Part shown: positions 9,349 to 17,739 of the stretch, piece by piece | Numbering within the stretch: position 1 is the first letter of the stretch | How the letters are laid out: every line of letters begins with the position of its first letter | Made by a program: the position numbers and the translations under genes | Source: Corynebacterium sp. | GTDB taxonomy: Bacteria; Actinomycetota; Actinomycetes; Mycobacteriales; Mycobacteriaceae | Direction of reading: 5' to 3' | Assembly: GCA_030531005.1 (NCBI GenBank) | Contig: JAUMTW010000002.1 | Span: 264,190-328,189 of the forward strand | Length of the DNA stretch: 64,000 nucleotides | Notes under the pieces: model-generated | The model's database searches: none | What the model was told of the DNA's origin: nothing | What the model saw: only the letters and a program-made list of their open reading frames with translations

Positions 9349-10254
9349 TTACCAGCCGCGCTCGGCCAGTCGGTGAGGGGCAGGCACGTCAGCGACGTTA
9401 ATACCCACCATGGCATCACCCAGGTTCCGGGAGACCTCAGCAATGACTGCTGGATCATCGTACATGGTGGTGGCCTTTACGATCGCCGCAGCACGCGCAG
9501 CTGGGTTGCCAGACTTGAAGATGCCAGATCCTACGAAGACTCCTTCGGCACCCATCTGGCGTACGAGTGCGGCATCAGCTGGGGTGGCAACGCCTCCGGC
9601 GACGAACATGACGACCGGCAGTTTGCCGGTGGTTGCTACTTCTTTGACGAGGTCATATGGCGCTTGTAGTTCCTTGGCGGCAACATAGAGTTCATCGGCA
9701 TCGAGGTTACGCAGGCGGTTGATATCACCGCGGATGGTGCGTAGGTGGCGCACTGCCTCAGAAACATCGCCGGTTCCGGCTTCGCCTTTGGAGCGGATCA
9801 TGGCTGCACCTTCAGTAATACGGCGTAGTGCCTCGCCGAGGTTAGTTGCGCCACAGACGAATGGGGCCTTGAAGTTCCATTTGTCGATGTGGTTGGTGTA
9901 ATCGGCTGGGCTTAGTACCTCAGACTCGTCGATGAAGTCCACGCCAAGGCTTTCGAGTACCTGGGCTTCAACGAAGTGGCCAATACGTGCCTTAGCCATA
10001 ACTGGGATGGACACTGCTTCGACGATGCCTTGGATCAAGTCTGGGTCACTCATGCGAGCAACACCACCTTGGGCGCGGATATCTGCAGGCACACGTTCCA
10101 AGGCCATAACGGCACTGGCACCGGCATCTTCAGCAATACGAGCTTGTTCTGGGGTGACCACATCCATGATCACACCGCCCTTGAGCATATCGGCGAGGCC
10201 ACGCTTGACGCGGGTGGTTGCTTGCGTTGAGGTTACTTCAGTCATGTTCTCCAT
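9349..10254 (-). CDS. pdxS: Pyridoxal 5'-phosphate synthase lyase subunit
   Basis: PdxS condenses ribose 5-phosphate, glyceraldehyde 3-phosphate and ammonia to PLP (DXP-independent route). The 301-aa TIM barrel includes [20 protein letters not shown], the Schiff-base lysine context [25 protein letters not shown] with the second lysine in [12 protein letters not shown], and the phosphate-binding [12 protein letters not shown] and [11 protein letters not shown]. The family is among the most conserved known. The ATG at 10254 could be replaced by the second ATG at 10245. Two PdxR-type boxes lie 10-60 bases upstream. Confidence 0.96.
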   Translation of the reverse strand: MENMTEVTSTQATTRVKRGLADMLKGGVIMDVVTPEQARIAEDAGASAVMALERVPADIRAQGGVARMSDPDLIQGIVEAVSIPVMAKARIGHFVEAQVLESLGVDFIDESEVLSPADYTNHIDKWNFKAPFVCGATNLGEALRRITEGAAMIRSKGEAGTGDVSEAVRHLRTIRGDINRLRNLDADELYVAAKELQAPYDLVKEVATTGKLPVVMFVAGGVATPADAALVRQMGAEGVFVGSGIFKSGNPAARAAAIVKATTMYDDPAVIAEVSRNLGDAMVGINVADVPAPHRLAERGW

Positions 10255-10264
10255 TAAAACCTAG

Positions 10265-10276
10265 AAAGTGGTCTAG
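10265..10276 (+). promoter_or_regulatory. PdxR-type box 1, pdxS side
   Basis: AAAGTGGTCTAG matches AAAGTGGW(-/T)CTA, the site described for PdxR in Corynebacterium glutamicum. It lies 10 bases upstream of the pdxS start. Confidence 0.75.
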
Positions 10277-10303
10277 TAAAAGATCCAAATTCAGCGTGTT
10301 GCA

Positions 10304-10314
10304 TTAGACCACTT
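10304..10314 (-). promoter_or_regulatory. PdxR-type box 2, pdxS side
   Basis: On the minus strand AAGTGGTCTAA. It faces box 1 from 39 bases away. Confidence 0.75.
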
Positions 10315-10420
10315 ATCCCGTTTCATACAAGCGCGACTTTAGGCATCAGCACCCCTCCTACCTGGCAAGAAACCTACCAATGCTGCTTACTCAGGGCGCA
10401 ACCTCGGATCCAGCATTTCC

Positions 10421-10433
10421 AAAGTGGACTAGA
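10421..10433 (+). promoter_or_regulatory. PdxR-type box 3, pdxR side
   Basis: AAAGTGGACTAGA on the plus strand, 84 bases before the pdxR start. Confidence 0.75.
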
Positions 10434-10458
10434 CTTAGCCGATACACTAATCACTTAA

Positions 10459-10470
10459 CTAGACCACTAT
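10459..10470 (-). promoter_or_regulatory. PdxR-type box 4, pdxR side
   Basis: On the minus strand ATAGTGGTCTAG, 38 bases from box 3 in the opposite orientation and 47 bases before the pdxR start. It probably overlaps the pdxR promoter. Confidence 0.75.
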
Positions 10471-10516
10471 AAGGTAGTGCTCCCAATCCAGTACTACCCA
10501 GCATAAGGAGACAGGA

Positions 10517-11905
10517 ATGCGCCCGGAATCTGTCAGTGCGGTTGATATCCAACTTGACCCGCACAGCCCGGTTGCCATACCTATGCAGGTCACCCAACAA
10601 ATTCGCACTTTAGTGACCACGGGCGCACTACGCCCCGGTGATAATCTGCCAAGCACCCGCGTACTTGCTCAGCGCTTAGGCATTGCGCGCGGTTCTGTCG
10701 TTGCCGCTTATGAGCAATTAGCGGGGGAAGGCTTGGTAATCACTGCGCGTGGATCAGGTACACGCATTGATCCTGAGTTAAATATTCCTACCTCACCATT
10801 GCCCCTACCCCAGCACTTGGCACCGGAGGCGCCTGATCTCCTCGACTGTGCACCGGGGCACCCGGATACTTCGAAGCTTATTGATCCTGCTTGGCGCGCA
10901 GCATGGCGTGCTGCCGCAACAGTAGCCCTGCGACCTCCAGAAGCATTGGGCAGTTTGCGCCTGCGGACCCATATTGCGGAGCACATTCGGATGATGCGCG
11001 GCATTGTGGTGGATCCAAGCGACATTGTGGTCACCGCAGGTGCTCGCGAAGGTCTGCAACTCGTGCTGGCTACCCTGGCGCATTTCTTTAACTCTCAAGT
11101 CATTGGTGTGGAATCTCCAGGTTATCCGAGCTTGCGGCGCATCCCACCGTATTTTGGATATCGGGTCCATGATGTGCCCACTGATGATGCCGGTTTGGAT
11201 ATTACCCACCTGCCCACCCATACGGGCCTCGACGTATTGCTTGCAACTCCGAATCACCAATACCCGTTTGGTGGAGCACTTTCAGCTGCCCGGCGTAGTG
11301 CTTTAATTGAATGGGCCCAAGAACACGGGGTGTGGCTCATTGAAGACGATTTCAGTTCAGAGCTGCGGTATACGGGTATGCCTTTGCCAACATTATGTGC
11401 CAGTGCCCGCAAGCAATGCATTTTGCTGGGCACCTTTAGTTCCGTACTTACCCCGAGTGTCGCTTGCGGCTATTTGGTGATTCCCCCGCAATTGCGAGGA
11501 CAGTTCCGGGAGATCCGAGAAATTTTTGGCCAACCGGTGAGCGCGCTCACGCAAGAAGCCTTAGCAGAATACTTAGCTCGAGGGGCGTTGTTACGCCACA
11601 CCGAGCGATCCCGACGGATTTATATGCGGCGCAGAGATATGGTCCTACACGCCTTCGCGCAGACTCCTTCTGCGCAGGTGATGCCTATTGATGGCGGTCT
11701 ACATGCTGTTGTGCTGTGTGAGCTGCCGGCTTCAGTCGTCGTAGCCCGCTGTTATGCCGCTGGTATCCGAGTGATTGCACTTGAAGACTATTGGGGCGGG
11801 AGTGCGCAGCGCAATGGCATCGTTTTTGGCTTCGGTAATCATGATGACACTAGCTTGGAAACGATTGTATGCACGATCGCTCAAGCAATAAGCACCCCAC
11901 TATAG
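10517..11905 (+). CDS. pdxR: MocR/GntR-type regulator of PLP synthesis
   Basis: PdxR activates pdxST and controls its own expression in response to PLP. The 462-aa protein has an N-terminal winged-helix GntR domain (GDNLPSTRVLAQRLGIARGSVVAAYEQL, about residues 35-65) and a fold-type I aminotransferase-like domain with PGYPSLR, TPNHQYPFGG and EDDFSSELRY. At the expected Schiff-base position the sequence is LLGTFSSVLTPSVACGYLV, where relatives have GTFSKxLxPxLR: the lysine looks replaced by serine and the arginine by alanine. If real, PLP may be held without a Schiff base here. AAGGAGACAGG precedes the ATG. It is divergent from pdxST. Confidence 0.9.
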   Translation: MRPESVSAVDIQLDPHSPVAIPMQVTQQIRTLVTTGALRPGDNLPSTRVLAQRLGIARGSVVAAYEQLAGEGLVITARGSGTRIDPELNIPTSPLPLPQHLAPEAPDLLDCAPGHPDTSKLIDPAWRAAWRAAATVALRPPEALGSLRLRTHIAEHIRMMRGIVVDPSDIVVTAGAREGLQLVLATLAHFFNSQVIGVESPGYPSLRRIPPYFGYRVHDVPTDDAGLDITHLPTHTGLDVLLATPNHQYPFGGALSAARRSALIEWAQEHGVWLIEDDFSSELRYTGMPLPTLCASARKQCILLGTFSSVLTPSVACGYLVIPPQLRGQFREIREIFGQPVSALTQEALAEYLARGALLRHTERSRRIYMRRRDMVLHAFAQTPSAQVMPIDGGLHAVVLCELPASVVVARCYAAGIRVIALEDYWGGSAQRNGIVFGFGNHDDTSLETIVCTIAQAISTPL

Positions 11906-11938
11906 CGTTGGTGAGCGTACTACTCAGCGAAAGGGAAA

Positions 11939-11972
11939 GGGCCAGTGTCACACCAAGTGTGAACACTGGCCC
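11939..11972. terminator. Terminator between convergent pdxR and ene-reductase gene
   Basis: GGGCCAGTGT pairs perfectly with ACACTGGCCC, with an inner CACAC/GTGTG stem. T tracts are weak on both sides. Confidence 0.6.
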
Positions 11973-12005
11973 TGCTATAAGCAGAAATTCTTCTAAGTGA
12001 GAAAA

Positions 12006-13121
12006 TTAGCTTTCTGCCGCAAAAGGGTAATCGGTATATCCCTTGGCCCCTCCAACATAGAAGGTATCGAAGTCTGGTTCTTGCAACTCCACGCCTTGTC
12101 GCCAGCGGGCAACAAGATCCGGATTCGCTAATGCTGCACGACCGATAACTACAGCATCCGCACGATCACCTTCGACAATGGCCCGCGCGCTATCCAGGCG
12201 GTTAAAGTCCTTGGTTGGCATCTTGGAAGCATCATTGAGCAGAAAGACTCCCCCGAACTCCGCGCGTAATATCGCTGCAAGCTGCGCAGTTTGCGGTACA
12301 TACTCCATAGAGACGTAAGCAATGCCAAGCTCCCGCAATTCGCGCATCAGCAAGGTATAAGTGGCAAGCACATCTGCAGGATCAGCTTCTACTACCCCTT
12401 GAATTGGAATTGCAGGGCTAATGCGGATCCCAACGCGCTCAGCACCAATTGTTGCCGCTACCTCGCGTGCAACGCTGAGGACGAAAGCGAGGCGGCGCTC
12501 CGGGCTACCACCCCAGGCATCATCGCGCTGATTGCTATTTGGGCTTAAGAATTGATGCAACAGGTAGCCATTAGCTGCATGCAGCTCGACGCCATCAAAG
12601 TTGGCGATCTCACGTGCCCGCTGCGCAGCAGCAGCAAAACCGGCGCGCACTTTTGCAATGCCGGCTTCATCCAGAGCGACTGGGGTTTCATAGGCAATGC
12701 GCTCGCCTTGGGCATTGTGGGTGTAGCCCTCGTGGTCAATAGCGCTTGGGGATTCTACAGGCAAGCCGGTAATGACACTATGAGTATTCCAGCCCGCATG
12801 CATCAGCTGGGCAACAATGCTGCCACCAGCACTATGTACCGCAGCGACCACCTCTTTCCACCCCTGCGCTTGGGCATCGGTCGCTAGGCCAGGTTGAGTA
12901 TATTGCACCTTGCCAGCGGCAGTGGGGTGAGTGCCATCGGTAATCAATAGTCCCATTGCAGCACGCTGTTGATAGAACTCGCGCATGAGCTCACCAGGGA
13001 CGCCATTGTTATCTGCACGCAGGCGGCCCATGGGACCTTGCACAATGCGATTGCGAAGATGAATAGCCCCGGCATCCAGTGGTGTTAGGAGTTTCGAATC
13101 CGCGTGTAATACTTCAGCCAT
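12006..13121 (-). CDS. Old yellow enzyme family alkene reductase
   Basis: A 371-aa FMN-dependent TIM-barrel enzyme of the NemA/OYE group, which reduces activated C=C bonds of electrophiles such as enals, quinones or maleimides with NAD(P)H. Seen are LRNRIVQGPMGRLRA at the FMN site, VAQLMHAGW, the catalytic pair and loop in VELHAANGYLLHQFLSPNSN near residue 180, ERVGIRISP, and VIGRAALANPD. It starts two bases after the ohr stop codon, so it is the last gene of an ohrR-ohr-OYE operon. This suggests it clears reactive carbonyls or peroxide-derived electrophiles formed alongside organic hydroperoxides. Confidence 0.9.
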   Translation of the reverse strand: MAEVLHADSKLLTPLDAGAIHLRNRIVQGPMGRLRADNNGVPGELMREFYQQRAAMGLLITDGTHPTAAGKVQYTQPGLATDAQAQGWKEVVAAVHSAGGSIVAQLMHAGWNTHSVITGLPVESPSAIDHEGYTHNAQGERIAYETPVALDEAGIAKVRAGFAAAAQRAREIANFDGVELHAANGYLLHQFLSPNSNQRDDAWGGSPERRLAFVLSVAREVAATIGAERVGIRISPAIPIQGVVEADPADVLATYTLLMRELRELGIAYVSMEYVPQTAQLAAILRAEFGGVFLLNDASKMPTKDFNRLDSARAIVEGDRADAVVIGRAALANPDLVARWRQGVELQEPDFDTFYVGGAKGYTDYPFAAES

Positions 13122-13123
13122 TT

Positions 13124-13552
13124 TTACTCCGAAACGACTGAAACGTTAACGGTAATATTCCCGCGGGTGGCGTTGGAGTAAGGGCAAACCTGGTGGGCCT
13201 TATCGGCTAGTTCTTGACCGCGCTCTGGCGATTGGTTAGGAATAACAACCTCAAGATCAACGGCCAATCCAAAACCGCCGTTGTCGAGCTTACCGATACT
13301 CACCCGCGAGCCGACAGCAGATTCGCCGAGGTCAGCCTTTTCATTGCGGGCTACTAATTGGAGAGCGGAGTGGAAGCAAGCAGCATAACCGGCAGCGAAC
13401 AGCAGCTCTGGATTAGGGGCGCCACCGGGGCCACCCATTTCTTGCGGAATTGCCAAATTGAAATCAAGCAAGTCATCAGTGGTGCGCACGTGACCATCGC
13501 GGCCAGCACCCGTCGCAAGAGCTTCTGCAGTATAGATTGGTTGCAAAGACAT
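13124..13552 (-). CDS. ohr: Organic hydroperoxide reductase
   Basis: Ohr reduces organic and fatty-acid hydroperoxides to alcohols using two redox cysteines, reduced again by lipoyl or similar thiols. The 142-aa protein has both: AACFHSAL near residue 60 (peroxidatic) and HQVCPYSNATRGN near residue 125 (resolving). The length and GAGRDGHVRT start are typical. It lies 87 bases after ohrR and just before the OYE gene on the same strand. Confidence 0.95.
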   Translation of the reverse strand: MSLQPIYTAEALATGAGRDGHVRTTDDLLDFNLAIPQEMGGPGGAPNPELLFAAGYAACFHSALQLVARNEKADLGESAVGSRVSIGKLDNGGFGLAVDLEVVIPNQSPERGQELADKAHQVCPYSNATRGNITVNVSVVSE

Positions 13553-13639
13553 ATATTATTTCCTTTATCTGTTTTAATTCACTGGTGCAGGGTCTCAACC
13601 TTTTCGGTACGGTTGATACCGCTTCGCGCAATTTATTAT

Positions 13640-14131
13640 TTAGCCTGCGTATTCCGTAGCTACAGTCGCGTTGCGCTCCTGCAAGCCGGCGGCAATCTTT
13701 TGGGCAAGATTCCGTAATTCTTGGAGTTCTGCAATGCTCAAGCCGGCATCACTCACGAGGCAATCACGCAAGACCCCAACCTTGGTACGTAGGTTTTCAG
13801 CCTGCACGGTGGGCCGGATCAGCACTCGCCGGTTATCGGTTTCACTACGCTGTTTGGTGATGAACTCATGCTGTTCCAAACGCTTCAGCAGTGGCGACAA
13901 GGTGCCACTATCCAAGTGCAGGCGCTCACCGAGTTCTTTGACGGTGAGTCCCTCCTTAACAGCGTTATTATCATCAGCATCCCACAAAGCCACCAGGACA
14001 AGGTACTGCGGGTAGGTAATACCCCAGCTGGTTAGATATTCGCGGTAGCGCTGTTGAATGGCATGGGAAGCGGCATAGACCGCAAAGCAAAGGTGTTCCT
14101 CTAGCGGCATATTTTTCGCTACTTCGTTCAT
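13640..14131 (-). CDS. ohrR: MarR-family peroxide-sensing repressor
   Basis: A 163-aa winged-helix regulator of the OhrR type. The N-terminal sensing cysteine sits in LEEHLCFAVYAASHAI, where OhrR proteins have LCFALYAA; the DNA-reading helix region is LTVKELGERLHLDSGTLSPLLKRLE and the wing has SETDNRRVLI. Oxidation of the cysteine releases DNA and derepresses ohr. The ATG at 14131 has GAGGAG seven bases upstream; a longer frame to 14158 lacks a site. The gap upstream, shared with a divergent protease gene, carries two candidate OhrR operators. Confidence 0.92.
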   Translation of the reverse strand: MNEVAKNMPLEEHLCFAVYAASHAIQQRYREYLTSWGITYPQYLVLVALWDADDNNAVKEGLTVKELGERLHLDSGTLSPLLKRLEQHEFITKQRSETDNRRVLIRPTVQAENLRTKVGVLRDCLVSDAGLSIAELQELRNLAQKIAAGLQERNATVATEYAG

Positions 14132-14192
14132 CAGGACTCCTCTGTTTATAGCTTGCACTATGGTGCTGCAAGCTTGTTCTCGATTATGGCAC

Positions 14193-14204
14193 CAATTTAA
14201 ATTG
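14193..14204. promoter_or_regulatory. Candidate OhrR operator half 1
   Basis: CAATTTAAATTG is a perfect 12-base palindrome rich in AATT, close to the AATT-type operators known for OhrR (Bacillus subtilis TACAATTAAATTGTA). It lies about 60 bases upstream of the ohrR start. Confidence 0.5.
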
Positions 14205-14226
14205 TACGCAACTCAATTGTGCGCTA
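14202..14226. promoter_or_regulatory. Candidate OhrR operator shared with the DUF1304 gene
   Basis: This 25-base stretch centres on CAACTCAATTGT (imperfect ACAATT-N-AATTGT palindrome) followed by GCGCTA. It matches 61609-61633, upstream of the DUF1304 gene, at 23 of 25 positions, which is far beyond chance for two promoters 47 kb apart. Confidence 0.6.
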
Positions 14227-14343
14227 TACAATTTCGGGAGAAAACTGCGTGGACTCTTCCGCACCAAAACCCAAAGGTGAGCGTAAGTGCTCAGAATAAT
14301 TTTTATATTGCGTGCGCACGGCAAAACGTACACAATATTATGC

Positions 14344-15042
14344 ATGAAACCCTCACTTTGGCGATCCCTCCTCGCCGTCTACACTGCCCTATTACTCGGC
14401 ACTACAAGTCTGGCCCCAGCGCAAGCCACGCCTAGCCCAGTTGCTGCAGGCCACCCTCTTGGCAACGCCTGCATGCTGGGCTTTAGTGGTTATTATCGTG
14501 GTCAACCCGCCTTCTTAAGTGCCGGCCACTGCTTCAACCCCCGCTATACCCACGCTTTGCCGACTGATAGCGAAATTTCTTTAGGGGGCGCAGATAGCGA
14601 TCTACGCGGCCAAGCGTTGGTTGCCCGCTGGGCCCAAACCTATACCTACACCGACTACGCCATCATCGGCATAACCGGAGGTAGTAGTCAGGCAGCCCTT
14701 GGTTATTACTCCCAATTCAATGAAGACTCTGGGCAAATGGAATTGCATCCCGTGCGTGGCGTAACTGTGCCCGAGGTAGGCATGGAAGTCTGTGCGCAAA
14801 ACTATGGCGGGAAATCCTGCGGTGTCATCACTGAGGCCACTGCTAGTGCAACGAGTGGTGGGGTGCGCATACCCGTATTCAAGGCCAACCTGCACACTGA
14901 GCCCGGGGATTCCGGCGGTGCGATTGTCACCCGTGATGGCTATGCCGTTGGCATCGTACAAGGTGGTCCGGCAGGAAATTACGAGGTCACCCACGCTATT
15001 GCAGTGCACAACATCCCAGAATTCATTGTAGCTACTGCTTAA
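14344..15042 (+). CDS. Secreted chymotrypsin-like serine protease
   Basis: About 232 aa with a signal peptide (MKPSLWRSLLAVYTALLLG, cleavage near AQA-TP). The catalytic triad can be read in the S1 order: His62 in LSAGHCF, Asp104 in YTDYAIIG, Ser190 in PGDSGGAIV. Two disulphides are likely (Cys43-Cys63, Cys150-Cys159). It resembles small actinobacterial S1 peptidases of the streptogrisin type without a pro-region of any size. The ATG at 14344 fits the signal peptide better than the upstream start at 14287. It is divergent from ohrR and its promoter shares the gap with the candidate OhrR sites. Confidence 0.88.
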   Translation: MKPSLWRSLLAVYTALLLGTTSLAPAQATPSPVAAGHPLGNACMLGFSGYYRGQPAFLSAGHCFNPRYTHALPTDSEISLGGADSDLRGQALVARWAQTYTYTDYAIIGITGGSSQAALGYYSQFNEDSGQMELHPVRGVTVPEVGMEVCAQNYGGKSCGVITEATASATSGGVRIPVFKANLHTEPGDSGGAIVTRDGYAVGIVQGGPAGNYEVTHAIAVHNIPEFIVATA

Positions 15043-15046
15043 AAAC

Positions 15047-15102
15047 TATCCCCGTAGTCGATTGCCATGCCAGTAACTATGGTCTCTGCAATACGGGGAT
15101 AC
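15047..15102 (+). terminator. Possible terminator after the protease gene
   Basis: TATCCCCGTA (15047-15056) can pair with TACGGGGATA (15093-15102) over a long loop. The right arm is part of a small direct repeat (ATACGGGG twice). Confidence 0.35.
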
Positions 15103-15246
15103 GGGGATACAGCACTACAGCACCATAAGGGCACCAACGGGGCATCATAAGTTCTAAAACCCAAGAAAGGCCCTACGCTCGTATGGGGTCTAGCCGTGTA
15201 CTGGCAGCGCAAAATGCCACATTGGCTCTCAGGTGCCTCGTTTGTG

Positions 15247-15933
15247 TCAGGCTAGCTGCGCGGCAAACTCTACAGCGATGGCTAATGCTGCTTCCATGGA
15301 GCTTTGGGCAGAACGATCGACTTCCTCCTCATGCTGAGTTGCCGAGCATAGGTCGGTAATCGAGCGCACCGAAATAAAAGGCACTTCATGCATCGCAGCT
15401 ACCTGTGCGGCAGCAGTCGATTCCATATCCACAATGCCAACACCTGGAAAAAGGTCCTGGAGCCGTTGTGCCTCGGCGTCACCAACAAAGCTGTCAACGC
15501 ACACAAAATCGCCAAGCCGATCGACCTTCGATTCCGCGATAGCAAGTAAGGCGGCATCGCTGGTGTACTGAGCCGGACATCCTGGCACTTGGCCGCGCTC
15601 ATATCCAAAAGGCGTGAGATTAACATCACCGGCAGTCAAGGTCTTCGCTGCGACGACTTCCCCGATCGCCGCATGCGGTGGAATCGCACCTGCAGTACCG
15701 ATGGAAAAAATAGCCAACGGAGTTTCCTCCAAGCAAGTAGCTGCAATGGTTGTGGCATGTGATGCGTGGACCAAGCCAATGCCACTTTCAATGGCCACGA
15801 ATTCTTGCCCCCTATGTATGCCGCGGATTGCCTGGCGGGTACCCGGTAAGGAGATGTCGGCGCAGTCCTGTAATTGCGCACGGACCGGGGCTAATTCTTC
15901 GGGCATTGCAGCCTGGAAAACTATGATGCCCAT
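15247..15933 (-). CDS. mtnN: 5'-methylthioadenosine/S-adenosylhomocysteine nucleosidase
   Basis: MtnN (Pfs) cleaves adenine from methylthioadenosine and S-adenosylhomocysteine. The 228-aa protein shows IESGIGLVHASHATT, SIGTAGAIPPHAAIGEVV, the 5'-site loop GDFVCVDSFVGD, the catalytic VDMESTAAAQVA and SVRSITDL in the usual order. It overlaps the end of luxS by 13 bases, and its product S-ribosylhomocysteine is the LuxS substrate, so the pair makes a complete two-step SAH recycling path. Confidence 0.93.
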   Translation of the reverse strand: MGIIVFQAAMPEELAPVRAQLQDCADISLPGTRQAIRGIHRGQEFVAIESGIGLVHASHATTIAATCLEETPLAIFSIGTAGAIPPHAAIGEVVAAKTLTAGDVNLTPFGYERGQVPGCPAQYTSDAALLAIAESKVDRLGDFVCVDSFVGDAEAQRLQDLFPGVGIVDMESTAAAQVAAMHEVPFISVRSITDLCSATQHEEEVDRSAQSSMEAALAIAVEFAAQLA

Positions 15934-16412
15934 AATTCATCCCACTGATCCGCTGCATCGACGAAAGCCTGCAGGTAACGTTGGGCGCCCTCAAGATCGT
16001 GGTTAATCGCCCAGCCGCACGACTCCTCACTTGCCCCGGGCACACTGGTCCAGGTTTGAATATCAGCAACGGCCTTTTTGATGGCATCCTTTAATACTTC
16101 AAGGGTCGGACCCGCCTCAGTAGTATCAACGGTCATATAAAAGCCAGTCTGGCAGCCCATAGGGCCGAAATCGATGATGCCATCAACGTGATCACGCAGA
16201 GCAGTGGCCATGCTGTGTTCCATAGAGTGCATGGCGTCCATGGGGATATAGCCCTTATTTGGCTGGCAGAAGCGCAAATCATACTTCACAATGGTGTGCC
16301 CATCCGCAATGGGATACTCGCCCGCTTTGCGAATATAGGGGGCAGCTACTTTTGTATGGTCGAGTTCAAAACTTTCAACGTTTGGCACGAATACTCCTTG
16401 GGGTTGCGCCAC
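15921..16412 (-). CDS. luxS: S-ribosylhomocysteine lyase (AI-2 forming)
   Basis: LuxS splits S-ribosylhomocysteine into homocysteine and DPD, the precursor of AI-2. In the 163-aa protein the metal ligands are in HSMEHSMATALRDH (His62, His66) and in EESCGWAINHD; the catalytic cysteine is Cys87 in FGPMGCQTGFY. RFCQPN is also family-typical. It lies upstream of and overlaps mtnN. Sensing of AI-2 is not implied; metabolic recycling of homocysteine is the simpler role next to metQ. Confidence 0.95.
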   Translation of the reverse strand: MAQPQGVFVPNVESFELDHTKVAAPYIRKAGEYPIADGHTIVKYDLRFCQPNKGYIPMDAMHSMEHSMATALRDHVDGIIDFGPMGCQTGFYMTVDTTEAGPTLEVLKDAIKKAVADIQTWTSVPGASEESCGWAINHDLEGAQRYLQAFVDAADQWDELWAS

Positions 16413-16548
16413 AGTATTTTCTTGCCATCCAGCCTAACACTTCCCTCCGCACACACCGGGCTGATATTGCGGGACGTATGCCGCTGCACGCTTGACGCGC
16501 TTGGTGTGTGACCATAATCCAACACAAATGGGAAAAGTATAAGGAAAA

Positions 16549-16581
16549 ATCCCTTACCCATACGTGTATGGAATAAGGGAT
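16549..16581 (-). terminator. Terminator of metQ
   Basis: On the minus strand ATCCCTTA with an inner CCATAC/GTATGG stem pairs with TAAGGGAT and is followed by TTTTT. Confidence 0.85.
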
Positions 16582-16606
16582 AAGTATCTACCTAATCGCC
16601 AGCGGC

Positions 16607-17473
16607 TTAGTTGTCATTCGACTTGATGTCTTCAACCAATTCGTCCAAAATATCCTGCAGCTCCTCTTGGGTGCGCTCGACTGGTACCGCAGCACCGCGG
16701 GTGTCTTCTACACGAGCTTCCTGGACGCGATCACTATGCCAGAGCTCGACGAGCTTCTGTAAGTCGGGGTTATCCTTATTATCTTCAGTAGTGACGAGCA
16801 CGTTGATATACGGATCATTACCTGGAGCGTCTGGCTCATCCTTGAACACGGCATCGTTCGGATCGATGTCAGCGCGCTCAAGGAAGTTGATGTTAATAAC
16901 TGCAGGCTGGCCATCACCATAGGCTGCTGGGGTCTGTGCCGCATCGACTGGGGTTACCTCCACCACGGAATTTTCCTTGTCAATGTCTGCTGGAGTTGGG
17001 GTAAGTAGGCCATCATCGAGCAAGGTCAACAGCCCAGCAGCAGCCAACACGTTGATAGCGCGGCCCTGATTTGTGGGATCATTTGGAATCGCGATGGATT
17101 CACCCTCAATGCCTTCGATATTGTCATGCCCCTTCCAATAGAGATTCAGGGGCACAATTTCACTGGATCCTACTGGGACTAAGTTTTCGCCGGTGTTAGC
17201 TACATACTCCGAGAGGAATTTCAAGTGCTGAAACTGGTTGGCGTCAATCTTGCCCTGGCTCAGCGCTTGATTTGGGGTGGAGTAATCGGCAAAGTTGACG
17301 ATCTCTAAGTCGATGTCATTTTCCTTGGCCACTTCTACCCAGGTAGTCCAGGCCTTATCCGAAGAATCGGTCGATCCTAGTCGGATGACATCGCTGTTGT
17401 CCTCGTTGCTGCACGCACTAAGGCCGGTGACTGCGAGGGTTGCGGCGGTCAATGCTACGAGTAAACGTTTCAT
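16607..17473 (-). CDS. metQ: Methionine-type ABC transporter substrate-binding lipoprotein
   Basis: A 288-aa NlpA/MetQ-family lipoprotein. The signal ends in the lipobox LSAC with Cys21. Family motifs include NFADYSTPNQALSQGKIDANQFQHLKFL, with the NQALxxGxxDANxFQH consensus, and IAIPNDPTNQGRA. It would bind methionine or a related amino acid outside the membrane and deliver it to MetI/MetN, but neither the permease nor the ATPase gene is beside it, so it is an orphan here. AAGGAGCCC precedes the ATG. A perfect McbR-type box about 70 bases upstream links it to sulphur amino acid control. Confidence 0.9.
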   Translation of the reverse strand: MKRLLVALTAATLAVTGLSACSNEDNSDVIRLGSTDSSDKAWTTWVEVAKENDIDLEIVNFADYSTPNQALSQGKIDANQFQHLKFLSEYVANTGENLVPVGSSEIVPLNLYWKGHDNIEGIEGESIAIPNDPTNQGRAINVLAAAGLLTLLDDGLLTPTPADIDKENSVVEVTPVDAAQTPAAYGDGQPAVININFLERADIDPNDAVFKDEPDAPGNDPYINVLVTTEDNKDNPDLQKLVELWHSDRVQEARVEDTRGAAVPVERTQEELQDILDELVEDIKSNDN

Positions 17474-17540
17474 TATCGGGCTCCTTGTGTTCTAAGCTGT
17501 GTAATTTTCCTGTCAGTCGGGCCACTTATTCCGCCCAATA

Positions 17541-17556
17541 TAGACAATGCTGTCTA
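17541..17556. promoter_or_regulatory. Perfect McbR-type operator upstream of metQ
   Basis: TAGACAATGCTGTCTA is an exact match to TAGAC-N6-GTCTA, the operator of McbR, the TetR-type repressor of methionine and cysteine genes in C. glutamicum. It ends 68 bases before the metQ start, over the likely promoter. Confidence 0.75.
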
Positions 17557-17701
17557 CATTTATAGCGTAGGCCTCGCCCATGTGCAATAGATGAGGCGGT
17601 TTCATGCTGCATAGACACCCACCCAGCAAAAATGAGCCGAAATATGACGACGTGTAGCACTGCACTAAATCACCGCAGGCCGGGAGCGGAAATGGCACAA
17701 A

Positions 17702-17731
17702 AAATCCCAGTCACAAAATGTGACTGGGATT
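17702..17731 (-). terminator. Terminator of the first tRNA-Arg(ACG)
   Basis: On the minus strand AATCCCAGTCACA pairs with TGTGACTGGGATT, then TTTTG. The same structure follows the second copy. Confidence 0.85.
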
Positions 17732-17739
17732 CCAGTTGG

